NCBI RefSeq assembly: GCF_024451105.1
Contig: NZ_JANGEY010000005.1
Location: 215,917-279,916, forward strand
DNA from: Stutzerimonas stutzeri
GTDB lineage: Bacteria > Pseudomonadota > Gammaproteobacteria > Pseudomonadales > Pseudomonadaceae
Direction: 5' to 3'
Length of the DNA: 64,000 nt
Below, in pieces: positions 19,697 to 33,466 of the stretch (the stretch's first letter is position 1; every line of letters starts with the position of its first letter). A model generated the notes under the pieces. It did no database searches and was not told the DNA's origin. It saw only the letters and a program-made list of their open reading frames with translations. The translations under genes and the position numbers were made by a program.

Positions 19697-19760
19697 GTAG
19701 GGTGCGCCGTGCGCACCACAAGGGTGGCGCCGCGGTGCGCATGGCGCACCCTGCTCCTAC
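19697..19760. repeat. REP-like inverted repeat overlapping the mtaD stop codon
   Basis: The arm GTAGGGTGCGCCGTGCGCACC (19697-19717) is mirrored by GGTGCGCATGGCGCACC (19734-19750), followed by CTGCTCCTAC to 19760. The right end supplies the TAG stop of the upstream mtaD gene on the minus strand. The structure could act as a transcript-end hairpin between mtaD and ubiG, but no T-tract follows. Confidence 0.65.
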
Positions 19761-21082
19761 GCCCCGGCGATGCGCTGGCCCCAGGCGCGGGCCTTGGCGC
19801 GCAGCGCCTCCTCGTCGAAGCGGGTCAGGCGGCCGTTCTCCAGCAGCGTCTTGCCGCCGACCCAGACGTGCTTCACGCAGTCGCGGCCGCTGGCGTAGAT
19901 GAGTTGCGAGACCGGGTCGTAGACCGGTTGCTGGGCCAGGCCGGAGAGGTCGAAGGCCGTCAGGTCGGCGCTCTTGCCGACCTCCAGCGAGCCGCATTCG
20001 TCGTCGATGCCCAGCGCCCGGGCACCGTTGAGGGTGGCCATGCGCAGGGCGCGGTGGGCGTCCAGCGCGGTCGCCGAGCCGGCCACTGCCTTGGCCAGCA
20101 GGGCGGCGGTGCGGGTCTCGCCGAGCAGATCGAGGTCGTTGTTGCTGGCCGCGCCGTCGGTGCCGATCGCGACGTTGACCCCGGCCTGCCAGAGCCGCTC
20201 GACCGGGCAGAAGCCGCTGGCCAGCTTGAGGTTGGACTCCGGGCAGTGGATCACGCTGGCGTTGTGCTGGACCAGCAGGGCGAGGTCGGCGTCGTCGATC
20301 TGGGTCATGTGCACCGCCTGGAAGCGCGGACCGAGCAGGCCGAGGCGCGCCAGGCGCGCCAGCGGCCGCTCGCCGTGCTGCTCGAGGGCCTGCTGCACCT
20401 CGAAGGCGGTCTCGTGGACGTGCATGTGGATGCCGGCGTCGAGCTGCTCGGCGAGCACCCGCACGCGCTCCAGGCGTGCGTCGTCGACCGTGTAGGGGGC
20501 GTGCGGACCGAAGGCCACGCGGATGCGCGGGTGGTGGCGCAGGTCGGCGAACAGCTCGAGGCCACGGCGCAGCGCCTCGTCGGTGTCGTGGGCGCCGGGC
20601 ACCGGGAAGTTGAGCACCGGGATGGTGATCTGCGCGCGCACGCCGGCACGGTGGGCGACCGCGCTGGCCACCTCGGGGAAGAAGTACATGTCGGAGAAGG
20701 CGGTGACGCCGCCCCGGAGCTGCTCGGCGACGGCCAGCTCGCTGCCGTCGCGGACGAACTCCTCGCCGACCCACTTGGCCTCGGCCGGCCAGATGTGCTC
20801 CTGCAGCCAGGTCATCAGCGGCAGATCGTCGGCCAGGCCGCGGAACAGGCTCATCGCCGCGTGGCCGTGGGCGTTGACCAGGCCGGGGGCGAGCAGCGTG
20901 CCGGGCAGCTCGCGGCGCTCGACGGCGGGCACGCCCAGCGCCTCGCTGCGCGGGGCGATCAGCGCGATGCGCCCGTCCCGGATGCCCAGCGCATGCTCGC
21001 GCAGCACCACGCCGGCCGGCTCCACCGGGACTATCCATTCGGGGAGCAGGAGCAGGTCCAGGGGGGCGGGGGTGCTGGGCAT
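19757..21082 (-). CDS. mtaD: 5-methylthioadenosine/S-adenosylhomocysteine deaminase (TRZ/ATZ family amidohydrolase)
   Basis: Metal-dependent deaminase; the P. aeruginosa homologue (PA3170) converts methylthioadenosine to methylthioinosine, feeding methionine salvage. The 441 residues have the amidohydrolase HxH motif in [12 protein letters not shown] (about 66-77), a metal His in MHVHETAFE, the [11 protein letters not shown] loop and the metal Asp in [12 protein letters not shown]. The next salvage gene, mtnA, is divergent 125 bases away, supporting the same pathway. Its stop lies in a hairpin repeat shared with the gap before ubiG. Confidence 0.9.
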   Translation of the reverse strand: MPSTPAPLDLLLLPEWIVPVEPAGVVLREHALGIRDGRIALIAPRSEALGVPAVERRELPGTLLAPGLVNAHGHAAMSLFRGLADDLPLMTWLQEHIWPAEAKWVGEEFVRDGSELAVAEQLRGGVTAFSDMYFFPEVASAVAHRAGVRAQITIPVLNFPVPGAHDTDEALRRGLELFADLRHHPRIRVAFGPHAPYTVDDARLERVRVLAEQLDAGIHMHVHETAFEVQQALEQHGERPLARLARLGLLGPRFQAVHMTQIDDADLALLVQHNASVIHCPESNLKLASGFCPVERLWQAGVNVAIGTDGAASNNDLDLLGETRTAALLAKAVAGSATALDAHRALRMATLNGARALGIDDECGSLEVGKSADLTAFDLSGLAQQPVYDPVSQLIYASGRDCVKHVWVGGKTLLENGRLTRFDEEALRAKARAWGQRIAGA

Positions 21083-21207
21083 GTGCGGGCTTCCGGTGCT
21101 GCGGATGAACGGTCTGCGAGTGTAGCGGCTGCGCCGCCCATCTTGAAGCGGCGCGGCGGCCGCGGCGCTATACTGCGCGGCTTTTCACGACTCGTTGAGG
21201 AATCCCC

Positions 21208-22284
<1,077 letters not shown>

Positions 22285-22314
22285 GCGAATGGCCGGCCGC
22301 GCCCGGCGCGGTGG

Positions 22315-22342
22315 TTTGTGGTAAGCTCCGGCGGTTTATATA
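22315..22342 (+). promoter_or_regulatory. Candidate gyrA promoter
   Basis: TTTGTG (22315-22320) and TATATA (22337-22342) are spaced by 16 bases. The -35 match is weak. The first transcribed bases would form the perfect hairpin GGCCCGC-GA-GCGGGCC (22343-22358), a short leader stem ahead of gyrA. Confidence 0.45.
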
Positions 22343-22421
22343 GGCCCGCGAGCGGGCCTCTCGCATTGCGCGTTCGGGCTGCCCCGGCAGCCCTGCCTAG
22401 ATCAAAGGAACCAGGCTTCTC

Positions 22422-25157
<2,736 letters not shown>

Positions 25158-25171
25158 AGGCCGGCGGGCAG

Positions 25172-25206
25172 GGCGGAGCCGCGCGTGGCTCCGCCGCGGT
25201 TTTTTC
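25172..25206 (+). terminator. Rho-independent terminator after gyrA
   Basis: Stem GCGGAGCC/GGCTCCGC with loop GCGCGT at 25173-25194, then CGCGG and six T residues. It separates gyrA from serC. Confidence 0.75.
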
Positions 25207-25285
25207 GGTGCCCCGCCGGGGCGCCGGGTGATTGACAGCGCATCGCCGTCCAAGCGGCGGTCATCGGTGAACGAGAGAGACAGAC

Positions 25286-26371
25286 GTGAGCAAGCGAGCC
25301 TTTAACTTCTGCGCCGGCCCGGCCGCGCTTCCCACCGCGGTGCTCGAGCGCGCCCAGGCCGAACTCCTCGACTGGCAGGGCAAGGGCCTGTCGGTGATGG
25401 AGATGAGCCACCGCAGCGACGAGTTCGTCGCCATCGCCGAGCAGGCCGAGCAGGACCTGCGCGACCTGCTGTGCATCCCGTCGAACTACAGGGTGCTGTT
25501 CATGCAGGGCGGCGCCAGCCAGCAGTTCGCGCAGATCCCGCTCAACCTGCTGGCCGAGGATCGCGTCGCCGACTACGTCGAGACCGGCATCTGGTCGAAG
25601 AAGGCCATCGAGGAGGCGCGGCGCTTCGGCACCGTCAACGTTGCCGCCAGCGCCAAGCCTTACGACTACTTCGCGATCCCCGGGCAGAACGACTGGCAGC
25701 TGACCCAGGACGCCGCCTACGTCCACTACTGCAGCAACGAGACCATCGGTGGCCTGCAGTTCGACTGGGTGCCGCAGACCGGCGACGTGCCGCTGGTGGT
25801 CGACATGTCCTCGGACATCCTCTCGCGGCCCATCGACGTGGCGCAGTTCGGCATGATCTACGCCGGCGCGCAGAAGAACATCGGCCCGAGCGGCCTGGTG
25901 GTGGCCATCGTCCGCGAGGATCTGCTCGGCAAGGCGCGCAGCATCTGCCCGACCATGCTTGACTACAAGGTCGCCGCCGACAACGGCTCGATGTACAACA
26001 CCCCGGCGACCTTCTCCTGGTACCTGTCCGGCCTGGTGTTCGCCTGGCTCAAGGAGCAGGGCGGCGTCGAGGAGATGGAGCGGCGCAACCGCGCCAAGAT
26101 GGAGCTGCTCTACGGCGCCATCGACGCCAGCGACTTCTACACCAACCCGATCGCCCGCAACGCCCGCTCGTGGATGAACGTGCCGTTCCGCCTGGCCGAC
26201 GAGAAGCTCGACAAGGTCTTCCTCGCCGGCGCCGAGGAGCGTGGGCTGCTCAACCTCAAGGGCCACCGCTCGGTCGGCGGCATGCGCGCCTCGATCTACA
26301 ACGCGGTGGGCATGGACGCGGTCGAGGCGCTGGTCGCCTGGATGGCCGAGTTCGAGAAGGAGCACGGCTGA
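25286..26371 (+). CDS. serC: Phosphoserine aminotransferase
   Basis: PLP enzyme making 3-phosphoserine (serine synthesis) and acting in pyridoxal phosphate synthesis. The 361 residues start MSKRAFNFCAGPAALP. The PLP lysine lies in YAGAQKNIGPSG near residue 198. The start is GTG at 25286 after a GAGAGAGA ribosome-binding site. The TGA stop overlaps the pheA ATG by one base (TGATG), so the serC-pheA pair is translationally coupled, as in P. aeruginosa. Confidence 0.97.
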   Translation: MSKRAFNFCAGPAALPTAVLERAQAELLDWQGKGLSVMEMSHRSDEFVAIAEQAEQDLRDLLCIPSNYRVLFMQGGASQQFAQIPLNLLAEDRVADYVETGIWSKKAIEEARRFGTVNVAASAKPYDYFAIPGQNDWQLTQDAAYVHYCSNETIGGLQFDWVPQTGDVPLVVDMSSDILSRPIDVAQFGMIYAGAQKNIGPSGLVVAIVREDLLGKARSICPTMLDYKVAADNGSMYNTPATFSWYLSGLVFAWLKEQGGVEEMERRNRAKMELLYGAIDASDFYTNPIARNARSWMNVPFRLADEKLDKVFLAGAEERGLLNLKGHRSVGGMRASIYNAVGMDAVEALVAWMAEFEKEHG

Positions 26372-27480
26372 TGACGGATGTAATCTCCGAGAAGGAACAG
26401 CTGCAGGCCTTGCGCCTGCGCATCGACAGCCTCGACGAGAAGATCCTCGAGCTGATCAGCGAGCGCGCGCGCTGCGCCGAGGAAGTCGCGCGGGTCAAGA
26501 TGGCCTCGCTGCCGGCCGGCGAGAAGCCGGTGTTCTACCGTCCCGAGCGCGAAGCCTGGGTGCTCAAGCACATCATGGAGCTGAACAAGGGCCCGCTGCA
26601 CAACGAGGAAGTGGCGCGGCTGTTCCGCGAGATCATGTCCTCCTGCCTGGCCCTCGAGCAGCCGCTCAAGGTCGCCTATCTCGGCCCGGAAGGCACCTTC
26701 ACCCAGGCCGCCGCGCTCAAGCACTTCGGCCACGCGGTGATCAGCCAGCCGATGGCGGCGATCGACGAGGTGTTCCGCGAGGTGGCCGCCGGTGCGGTCA
26801 ACTTCGGCGTGGTGCCGGTGGAGAACTCCACCGAGGGCGCGGTCAACCATACCCTCGACAGCTTCCTCGAGCACGACCTGGTGATCTGTGGCGAGGTGGA
26901 GCTGCGCATCCACCACCACCTGCTGGTCGGCGAGACCACCAAGACCGACAAGATCTCGCGCATCTACTCGCACGCCCAGTCGCTGGCGCAGTGCCGCAAG
27001 TGGCTGGACGCCCACTACCCGAACGTCGAGCGCGTCGCGGTGTCGAGCAACGCCGACGCCGCGAAAAGGGTGAAGAGCGAGTGGAACAGCGCGGCGATCG
27101 CCGGCGACATGGCGGCCCAGCTGTACGGCCTGAGCAAGCTGCACGAGAAGATCGAGGACCGCCCGGACAACTCCACGCGCTTCCTGATCATCGGCAACCA
27201 GGAAGTGCCGCCGACCGGCGACGACAAGACCTCGATCATCGTCTCCACCAACAACAAGCCGGGGGCGCTGCACGACCTGCTGGCGCCGTTCCACCAGAAC
27301 GGCATCGACCTGACCCGCATCGAGACCCGTCCGTCGCGCAGCGGCAAGTGGACCTACGTGTTCTTCATCGACTTCGTCGGTCACCAGCACGATCCGCTGG
27401 TCAGGGGTGTGCTCGAGAAGATCCGCCAGGACACCGTCGCCGTGAAGGTGCTCGGCTCCTACCCCAAGGCAGTACTGTAA
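26371..27480 (+). CDS. pheA: Bifunctional chorismate mutase/prephenate dehydratase (P-protein)
   Basis: Converts chorismate through prephenate to phenylpyruvate for phenylalanine. The 369 residues comprise an AroQ chorismate mutase (about 7-95, LRLRIDSLDEKILELIS), a prephenate dehydratase domain (about 100-275, with VAYLGPEGTFT and catalytic Thr in VENSTEGAVNHTLD) and an ACT domain (about 285-365, SIIVSTNNKPGALHDLL and IETRPSRSGKW) for phenylalanine feedback. The start overlaps the serC stop. hisC follows after 66 bases. Confidence 0.97.
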   Translation: MTDVISEKEQLQALRLRIDSLDEKILELISERARCAEEVARVKMASLPAGEKPVFYRPEREAWVLKHIMELNKGPLHNEEVARLFREIMSSCLALEQPLKVAYLGPEGTFTQAAALKHFGHAVISQPMAAIDEVFREVAAGAVNFGVVPVENSTEGAVNHTLDSFLEHDLVICGEVELRIHHHLLVGETTKTDKISRIYSHAQSLAQCRKWLDAHYPNVERVAVSSNADAAKRVKSEWNSAAIAGDMAAQLYGLSKLHEKIEDRPDNSTRFLIIGNQEVPPTGDDKTSIIVSTNNKPGALHDLLAPFHQNGIDLTRIETRPSRSGKWTYVFFIDFVGHQHDPLVRGVLEKIRQDTVAVKVLGSYPKAVL

Positions 27481-27546
27481 AACGCGTCTGCGTCGGCCCG
27501 GGTCGCCCTTGCCCCGCGGCCGGCGATCCTTGCCGGAGGCAAACCG

Positions 27547-28659
27547 ATGAGCTGTGATTTTCTCGCCCTGGCCGTGCCGGGCGTGCAGAAGCTGTCCCCC
27601 TACGTGCCGGGCAAGCCGGTCGACGAACTGGCCCGCGAGCTGAACCTCGATCCGGCCGGCATCGTCAAGCTGGCCAGCAACGAGAACCCGCTCGGCCCCT
27701 CGCCGAAGGCGCTGGAGGCGATCCGCGCCGAGCTGGGCGACATCACCCGTTATCCCGACGGCAGCGGCTATGCCCTCAAGGCCAAGCTGAGCGAGCGCTT
27801 CGGCCTGAGTCCGGCGCAGATCACCCTGGGCAACGGCTCCAACGACGTGCTCGACCTGATCGCCCGCGCCTGGCTGGCACCGGGGCTGAACGCGGTGTTC
27901 AGCCAGTACGCCTTCGCCGTCTACCCGATCTCCACCCAGGCCACCGGCGCCGAGGGCCGTGCCGTGCCGGCGAAGGACCACGGCCACGACCTGGATGCCA
28001 TGCTGGCGGCCATCGACGCCAACACCCGCGTGGTGTTCGTCGCCAACCCGAACAACCCGACCGGCACCTGGTTCGGCCCGCAGGCGCTGGAGTCGTTCCT
28101 CTCCCGCGTGCCGCAGAACGTGCTGGTGGTGCTCGACGAGGCCTACATCGAGTTCGCCGAGGGTTCCGAACTGCCCAACGGCCTCGAATACCTCGCGCGC
28201 TACCCGAACCTGATCGTCACCCGCACCCTGTGCAAGGCCTACGGCCTGGCCGGCCTGCGCGTCGGCTACGCCGCCTCCTCGCCGCAGGTGGCCGACGTGC
28301 TCAACCGCGTGCGCCAGCCGTTCAACGTCAACAGCCTGGCCCTGGTCGCCGCCTGCGCCGCGCTGGACGACGCCGAGTACCTGGCCGAAGGCCGCCGGGT
28401 CAACGCCGCCGGCATGGCCCAGCTGGAGGCCGGTCTGGCCGCGCTGGATCTTGCGTGGATTCCCAGCAAGGGCAACTTCCTCGCCGTCGACTTCGGCACG
28501 GATGCCGCGCCGATCAACCAGGGCCTGCTGGAGCGCGGCGTGATCGTCCGCCCGGTGGCCGGCTACGGCATGCCGACCTTCCTGCGCGTGTCCATCGGCA
28601 CCCAGGCGGAGAACGCCCGCTTCCTCGAGGCGCTCGCCCAGGTGCTCGATCGTGGCTGA
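27547..28659 (+). CDS. hisC: Histidinol-phosphate/aromatic aminotransferase (HisC2)
   Basis: Class I/II PLP aminotransferase of the HisC family, 370 residues. In pseudomonads the copy in the pheA-tyrA::aroA cluster is hisC2, thought to serve aromatic amino acid synthesis; that role is inferred from context. Visible motifs are LASNENPLGPSPKAL near residue 41, NPNNPTGTW near 170, the PLP lysine in TLCKAYGLAGLRVGY near 225 (Cys where Ser is commoner before the Lys) and the Arg in FLRVSIG near the C-terminus. It overlaps tyrA::aroA by eight bases. Confidence 0.94.
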   Translation: MSCDFLALAVPGVQKLSPYVPGKPVDELARELNLDPAGIVKLASNENPLGPSPKALEAIRAELGDITRYPDGSGYALKAKLSERFGLSPAQITLGNGSNDVLDLIARAWLAPGLNAVFSQYAFAVYPISTQATGAEGRAVPAKDHGHDLDAMLAAIDANTRVVFVANPNNPTGTWFGPQALESFLSRVPQNVLVVLDEAYIEFAEGSELPNGLEYLARYPNLIVTRTLCKAYGLAGLRVGYAASSPQVADVLNRVRQPFNVNSLALVAACAALDDAEYLAEGRRVNAAGMAQLEAGLAALDLAWIPSKGNFLAVDFGTDAAPINQGLLERGVIVRPVAGYGMPTFLRVSIGTQAENARFLEALAQVLDRG

Positions 28660-30883
28660 TCGCCGGCCCACGCCCCTGGTCGGTCGCCTGGTGGTGGTCG
28701 GCCTCGGCCTGATCGGCGGCTCCTTCGCCAAGGGCCTGCGCCAGCAGGGGCTGTGCCGCGAGGTGGTCGGCGTCGACCTGGACGCCGAGTCGCGCCGCTT
28801 GGCGGTGCAGCTCGGCGTGGTCGACCGCTGCGAGAGCGAGCTGGCCGCCGCCTGCGTCGGCGCCGACGCGATCATGCTGGCGGTGCCGATCATCGCCATG
28901 GAGAAGGTGCTGGCCCAGCTGGCCAGCTTCGAGCTGGGCGATGCGGTGATCACCGACGTCGGCAGCGCCAAGGGCAACGTGGTGCGCGCCGCGCGCGCCG
29001 CCTTCGGTGCGCGGGTGGCGCGCTTCGTGCCGGGCCACCCGATCGCCGGCTCGGAGAAGAGCGGCGTGGAGGCGGCCAACGGCAAGCTGTACCGCCGCCA
29101 CAAGGTGATCCTCACCCCGCTGGCCGAGACCGATCCGCAGGCGCTGGCACTGGTCGATGGCCTGTGGCGCGCGCTGGACGCCGACGTCGAGCACATGAGC
29201 GTCGAGCACCACGACGAGGTGCTCGCCGCCACCAGCCATCTGCCGCACCTCTTGGCCTTCGGCCTGGTCGACTCGCTGGCCCACCAGAGCGAGAACCTGG
29301 AAATCTTCCGCTACGCCGCCGGCGGCTTCCGCGACTTCACCCGCATCGCCGGCAGCGATCCTTTGATGTGGCACGACATCTTCCTCGCCAACCGCGAGGC
29401 GGTGTTGCGTATCCTCGACCGCTTCCGCAGCGACCTCGACGTGCTGCGCGAGGCGATCGACCAAGGGGACGGGCATCACCTGCTGGGCGTGTTCACCCGC
29501 GCCCGCGTCGCCCGCGAGCATTTCAGCAAAATCCTGGCCCAACGGGCCTATGTGGACGCCATGCACTCCAACGACCTGATCTTCCTGGCCCAACCGGGCG
29601 GCAGCCTGAGCGGACGGATTCGCGTCCCGGGCGACAAGTCCATCTCCCACCGCTCGATCATGCTCGGCTCGCTGGCCGAGGGCACCACCGAGGTGGAAGG
29701 CTTCCTCGAGGGCGAGGACGCCCTGGCCACCATCCAGGCCTTCCGCGACATGGGCGTGGTCATCGAGGGTCCGCACCACGGCCGCGTCACCGTGCACGGC
29801 GTCGGCCTGCACGGCCTCAAGGCGCCGGCCGGCCCGCTGTACATGGGCAACTCCGGCACCTCCATGCGCCTGCTCTCCGGCCTGCTCGCCGCGCAGCCGT
29901 TCGACACCGTGCTGACCGGCGACCCGTCGCTGTCCAAGCGGCCGATGAACCGCGTGGCCAAGCCGCTGCGCGAGATGGGTGCGGTGATCGAGACCGGTCC
30001 GGAAGGCCGTCCGCCGCTGACTATCAAGGGCGGCCAGCGCCTGACCGGCATGCACTACGACATGCCGATCGCCAGCGCCCAGGTCAAATCCTGCCTGCTG
30101 CTCGCCGGCCTCTACGCCGCCGGTGAAACTTCGGTGACCGAGCCGGCGCCGACCCGCGACCATACCGAGCGCATGCTGCGCGGCTTCGGCTATCCGGTGA
30201 GCGTCGAGGGCGCCACCGCCAAGGTTGAGAGCGGCCACCAGCTCACCGCCACCCACATCGAGGTGCCGGCGGATATCTCCTCGGCGGCCTTCTTCCTGGT
30301 CGCGGCGAGCATCGCCGAAGGCTCCGAGCTGGTCCTCGAGCACGTCGGCATCAACCCGACCCGTACCGGGGTGATCGACATCCTCAAACTGATGGGCGGC
30401 GATCTGACCCTGGAAAACCAGCGTGTGGTCGGCGGCGAGCCGGTGGCCGACATCCGCGTGCGCAGCGCCCAGCTCAAGGGCATCGAGATTCCCGAGGATC
30501 TGGTGCCGCTGGCCATCGACGAGTTCCCGGTGCTGTTCGTCGCCGCCGCCTGCGCCGAAGGGCGTACCGTACTGCGTGGCGCCGAGGAGCTGCGGGTCAA
30601 GGAGTCCGACCGCATCCAGGTGATGGCCGACGGCCTCAAGGCCTGCGGCGTCAAGGCCGAGCCGACCCCGGACGGCATCGTCATCGACGGCGGCCCGATC
30701 GGCGGTGGCGAAGTGTGGGCGCACGGCGACCACCGCATCGCCATGTCGTTCAGCGTCGCCTCGCTGCGCGCCAGCGCGCCGATCCGCATCCACGACTGCG
30801 CCAACGTGGCTACCTCGTTCCCCAACTTCCTCGCCCTGTGCGCCGAGGTCGGGGTGCGCGTGGCCAAGGAAGGCGGGCGATGA
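28652..30883 (+). CDS. Fused prephenate/arogenate dehydrogenase and EPSP synthase (TyrA::AroA)
   Basis: Two-domain enzyme of 743 residues linking tyrosine synthesis and the shikimate pathway. The TyrA domain (about 1-300) has the NAD motif [16 protein letters not shown] and [12 protein letters not shown]. The AroA domain (about 305-743) begins near [16 protein letters not shown] and contains [25 protein letters not shown] (phosphate and shikimate binding) and LRVKESDRI. This fusion is characteristic of Pseudomonas. The start is GTG inside the end of hisC, and the ATGA overlap with cmk couples the next gene. AroA is the target of glyphosate; class is not judged here. Confidence 0.95.
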   Translation: MADRRPTPLVGRLVVVGLGLIGGSFAKGLRQQGLCREVVGVDLDAESRRLAVQLGVVDRCESELAAACVGADAIMLAVPIIAMEKVLAQLASFELGDAVITDVGSAKGNVVRAARAAFGARVARFVPGHPIAGSEKSGVEAANGKLYRRHKVILTPLAETDPQALALVDGLWRALDADVEHMSVEHHDEVLAATSHLPHLLAFGLVDSLAHQSENLEIFRYAAGGFRDFTRIAGSDPLMWHDIFLANREAVLRILDRFRSDLDVLREAIDQGDGHHLLGVFTRARVAREHFSKILAQRAYVDAMHSNDLIFLAQPGGSLSGRIRVPGDKSISHRSIMLGSLAEGTTEVEGFLEGEDALATIQAFRDMGVVIEGPHHGRVTVHGVGLHGLKAPAGPLYMGNSGTSMRLLSGLLAAQPFDTVLTGDPSLSKRPMNRVAKPLREMGAVIETGPEGRPPLTIKGGQRLTGMHYDMPIASAQVKSCLLLAGLYAAGETSVTEPAPTRDHTERMLRGFGYPVSVEGATAKVESGHQLTATHIEVPADISSAAFFLVAASIAEGSELVLEHVGINPTRTGVIDILKLMGGDLTLENQRVVGGEPVADIRVRSAQLKGIEIPEDLVPLAIDEFPVLFVAAACAEGRTVLRGAEELRVKESDRIQVMADGLKACGVKAEPTPDGIVIDGGPIGGGEVWAHGDHRIAMSFSVASLRASAPIRIHDCANVATSFPNFLALCAEVGVRVAKEGGR

Positions 30884-31572
30884 TCGCGCTGCCCCCGGTC
30901 GTCGCCATCGACGGGCCGAGCGGCTCGGGCAAGGGTACGGTGTGCAGCCGCCTGGCCCGCCAGCTGGGCTGGCACCTGCTCGACTCCGGCGCGCTGTACC
31001 GCCTGCTGGCGCTGGCCGCCGGCCGCCACGGCATCGCCCTGGACCACGAGGCGGCGCTGGAGACCCTGGCCGCCAACCTCGACGTGCGCTTCGTCGCCGC
31101 CGCGGAGGGGCTGCACGGCCAGCGCATCCTGCTGGAGGGCGAGGAGGTCGGCGACGAACTGCGCACCGAGCAGGCCGGCGCCGGCGCCTCGCAGGTCGCC
31201 GCGCTGCCCGGCGTGCGGACGGCGCTGCTGCAGCGCCAGCGCGATTTCCGCGTCGCGCCCGGGCTGATCGCCGACGGCCGCGACATGGGCACCGTGGTGT
31301 TCCCCGACGCGTCGCTGAAGATATTCCTCACCGCCAGCGCCGAGGAGCGCGCCCGCCGGCGCTACCTGCAGTTGAAGGACAAGGTGCCTGGTGCTAATCT
31401 GTCCAGTCTGCTGGAAGAGATCCGTGCGCGTGACGAGCGCGACACGCAGCGTGCTGTGGCTCCACTGAAACCGGCGTCTGACGCCATCCTGCTGGATTCC
31501 ACCGAGCTCTCGATCGAGCAGGTACTGGAGCGCATCCTCGCCGAAGTCGCCGCGCGCGATCTGGCCGGATGA
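30880..31572 (+). CDS. cmk: Cytidylate kinase
   Basis: Phosphorylates CMP and dCMP. The 230 residues have the P-loop in [14 protein letters not shown] (about 8-21), NMP-binding features around [10 protein letters not shown], and the LID region around [13 protein letters not shown] near residue 128. The ATG overlaps the tyrA::aroA stop by four bases (ATGA). rpsA follows after about 115 bases, the conserved cmk-rpsA order. Confidence 0.97.
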   Translation: MIALPPVVAIDGPSGSGKGTVCSRLARQLGWHLLDSGALYRLLALAAGRHGIALDHEAALETLAANLDVRFVAAAEGLHGQRILLEGEEVGDELRTEQAGAGASQVAALPGVRTALLQRQRDFRVAPGLIADGRDMGTVVFPDASLKIFLTASAEERARRRYLQLKDKVPGANLSSLLEEIRARDERDTQRAVAPLKPASDAILLDSTELSIEQVLERILAEVAARDLAG

Positions 31573-31688
31573 TCCAGCGAGGCGGACGGAAACCAGTCCA
31601 ATTCCTCCGCCTCTTTATGACAAACGAACCCGTGCCGGCTGGGGCGCGGATCGGGCGCATCCTGCGCCCTTGATCAACAGGTATGAAC

Positions 31689-33365
31689 ATGAGCGAAAGC
31701 TTCGCAGAACTTTTTGAAGAAAGCCTGAAATCCCTCGACATGCAGCCGGGTGCCATCATCACCGGCATCGTGGTCGACATCGACGGTGACTGGGTCACCG
31801 TGCATGCTGGCCTGAAGTCCGAGGGCGTCATCCCGGTCGAGCAGTTCTACAACGAGCAGGGCGAGCTGACCATCAAGGTCGGTGACGAAGTGCACGTGGC
31901 GCTGGACGCCGTGGAAGACGGCTTCGGCGAGACCAAGCTGTCCCGCGAGAAGGCCAAGCGCGCCGAGTCCTGGCTGGTTCTGGAAGCTGCGTTCTCTGCC
32001 GAAGAAGTGGTCAAGGGCATCATCAACGGCAAGGTCAAGGGCGGCTTCACCGTTGACATCAACGGCATCCGCGCGTTCCTGCCGGGTTCGCTGGTCGACG
32101 TCCGTCCGGTGCGCGACACCACCCACCTGGAAAACAAGGAACTCGAGTTCAAGGTCATCAAGCTCGACCAGAAGCGCAACAACGTTGTCGTTTCCCGTCG
32201 CAGCGTGCTGGAAGCCGAGAACAGCGCCGAGCGCGAAGCCCTGCTGGAATCCCTGCAGGAAGGCCAGCAGGTCAAGGGTATCGTCAAGAACCTCACCGAC
32301 TACGGTGCGTTCGTCGACCTGGGCGGCGTCGATGGCCTGCTGCACATCACCGACATGGCCTGGAAGCGTATCAAGCACCCGTCCGAGATCGTCAACGTCG
32401 GCGACGAGATCGAGGTCAAGGTCCTCAAGTTCGACCGCGAGCGCAACCGCGTCTCCCTGGGTCTGAAGCAGCTGGGCGAAGACCCGTGGGTCGCCATCAA
32501 GGCTCGTTACCCGGAAGGCACCCGCGTGCAGGCCCGCGTCACCAACCTGACCGACTACGGCTGCTTCGCCGAGCTGGAAGAAGGCGTCGAAGGCCTGGTG
32601 CACGTGTCCGAAATGGACTGGACCAACAAGAACATCCACCCGTCCAAGGTCGTTCAGGTCGGCGACGAAGTGGAGGTCATGGTTCTGGACATCGACGAGG
32701 AGCGTCGTCGCATCTCCCTGGGCATCAAGCAGTGCAAGCCGAACCCGTGGGAAGAGTTCTCCGGCCGCTTCAACAAGGGCGACCGCATCTCCGGCACCAT
32801 CAAGTCGATCACTGATTTCGGTATCTTCATCGGCCTGGAAGGCGGCATCGACGGCCTGGTCCACCTGTCCGACATCTCCTGGAACGAAGCCGGCGAAGAA
32901 GCCGTGCGTCGCTTCAAGAAAGGCGACGAGCTGGACACCGTGATCCTGTCCGTGGATCCGGAGCGCGAGCGCATCTCTCTGGGCATCAAGCAGCTGGAAG
33001 ACGATCCGTTCTCCAACTACGCCGCCCTGAACGAGAAAGGCTCCATCGTCCGTGGCACTGTCAAGGAAGTCGACGCCAAGGGCGCCGTCGTGACCCTGGC
33101 CAACGAAGTGGAAGGCGTGCTGAAGGCTTCCGAAATCAGCCGTGACCGCGTCGAAGACGCCCGCAACGTGCTGAAGGAAGGCGACGAAGTCGAGGCCAAG
33201 ATCATCAGCATCGACCGCAAGTCGCGCGTGATCAGCCTGTCGATCAAGTCCAAGGACGTCGACGAGGAGAAGGAAGCGATCAAGGAACTGCGCAAGCAGG
33301 ACGTGAGCGCCGGCCCGACTACCATCGGCGACCTGATCAAGGCTCAGATGAGCAACCAGAACTGA
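31689..33365 (+). CDS. rpsA: 30S ribosomal protein S1
   Basis: RNA-binding protein that delivers mRNAs to the 30S subunit. The 558 residues hold six S1 (OB-fold) repeats beginning near residues 20, 105, 190, 275, 362 and 449, with repeated signatures such as [19 protein letters not shown] and [19 protein letters not shown]. The ATG at 31689 is preferred because it gives the family N-terminus [13 protein letters not shown] and better spacing from the AGG; another ATG six bases upstream (31683) is possible. It ends in a strong terminator. The ihfB gene that usually follows rpsA in Pseudomonas is absent here. Confidence 0.97.
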   Translation: MSESFAELFEESLKSLDMQPGAIITGIVVDIDGDWVTVHAGLKSEGVIPVEQFYNEQGELTIKVGDEVHVALDAVEDGFGETKLSREKAKRAESWLVLEAAFSAEEVVKGIINGKVKGGFTVDINGIRAFLPGSLVDVRPVRDTTHLENKELEFKVIKLDQKRNNVVVSRRSVLEAENSAEREALLESLQEGQQVKGIVKNLTDYGAFVDLGGVDGLLHITDMAWKRIKHPSEIVNVGDEIEVKVLKFDRERNRVSLGLKQLGEDPWVAIKARYPEGTRVQARVTNLTDYGCFAELEEGVEGLVHVSEMDWTNKNIHPSKVVQVGDEVEVMVLDIDEERRRISLGIKQCKPNPWEEFSGRFNKGDRISGTIKSITDFGIFIGLEGGIDGLVHLSDISWNEAGEEAVRRFKKGDELDTVILSVDPERERISLGIKQLEDDPFSNYAALNEKGSIVRGTVKEVDAKGAVVTLANEVEGVLKASEISRDRVEDARNVLKEGDEVEAKIISIDRKSRVISLSIKSKDVDEEKEAIKELRKQDVSAGPTTIGDLIKAQMSNQN

Positions 33366-33381
33366 GTTCTGCTTGATCGAG

Positions 33382-33411
33382 AAAAAGGGCGACTTCGGTC
33401 GCCCTTTTTTG
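33382..33411 (+). terminator. Rho-independent terminator of rpsA
   Basis: A 12-bp stem AAAAAGGGCGAC / GTCGCCCTTTTT closes on TTCG and ends in a T-tract. The A-rich 5' arm could let it work in the opposite direction too, for the livF end of the converging liv operon. Confidence 0.9.
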
Positions 33412-33466
33412 TGCCTGCGATTCGTTGGCTGCCGCCTGCGGTGCGCCGCGTGCACCTTCTGAATCG

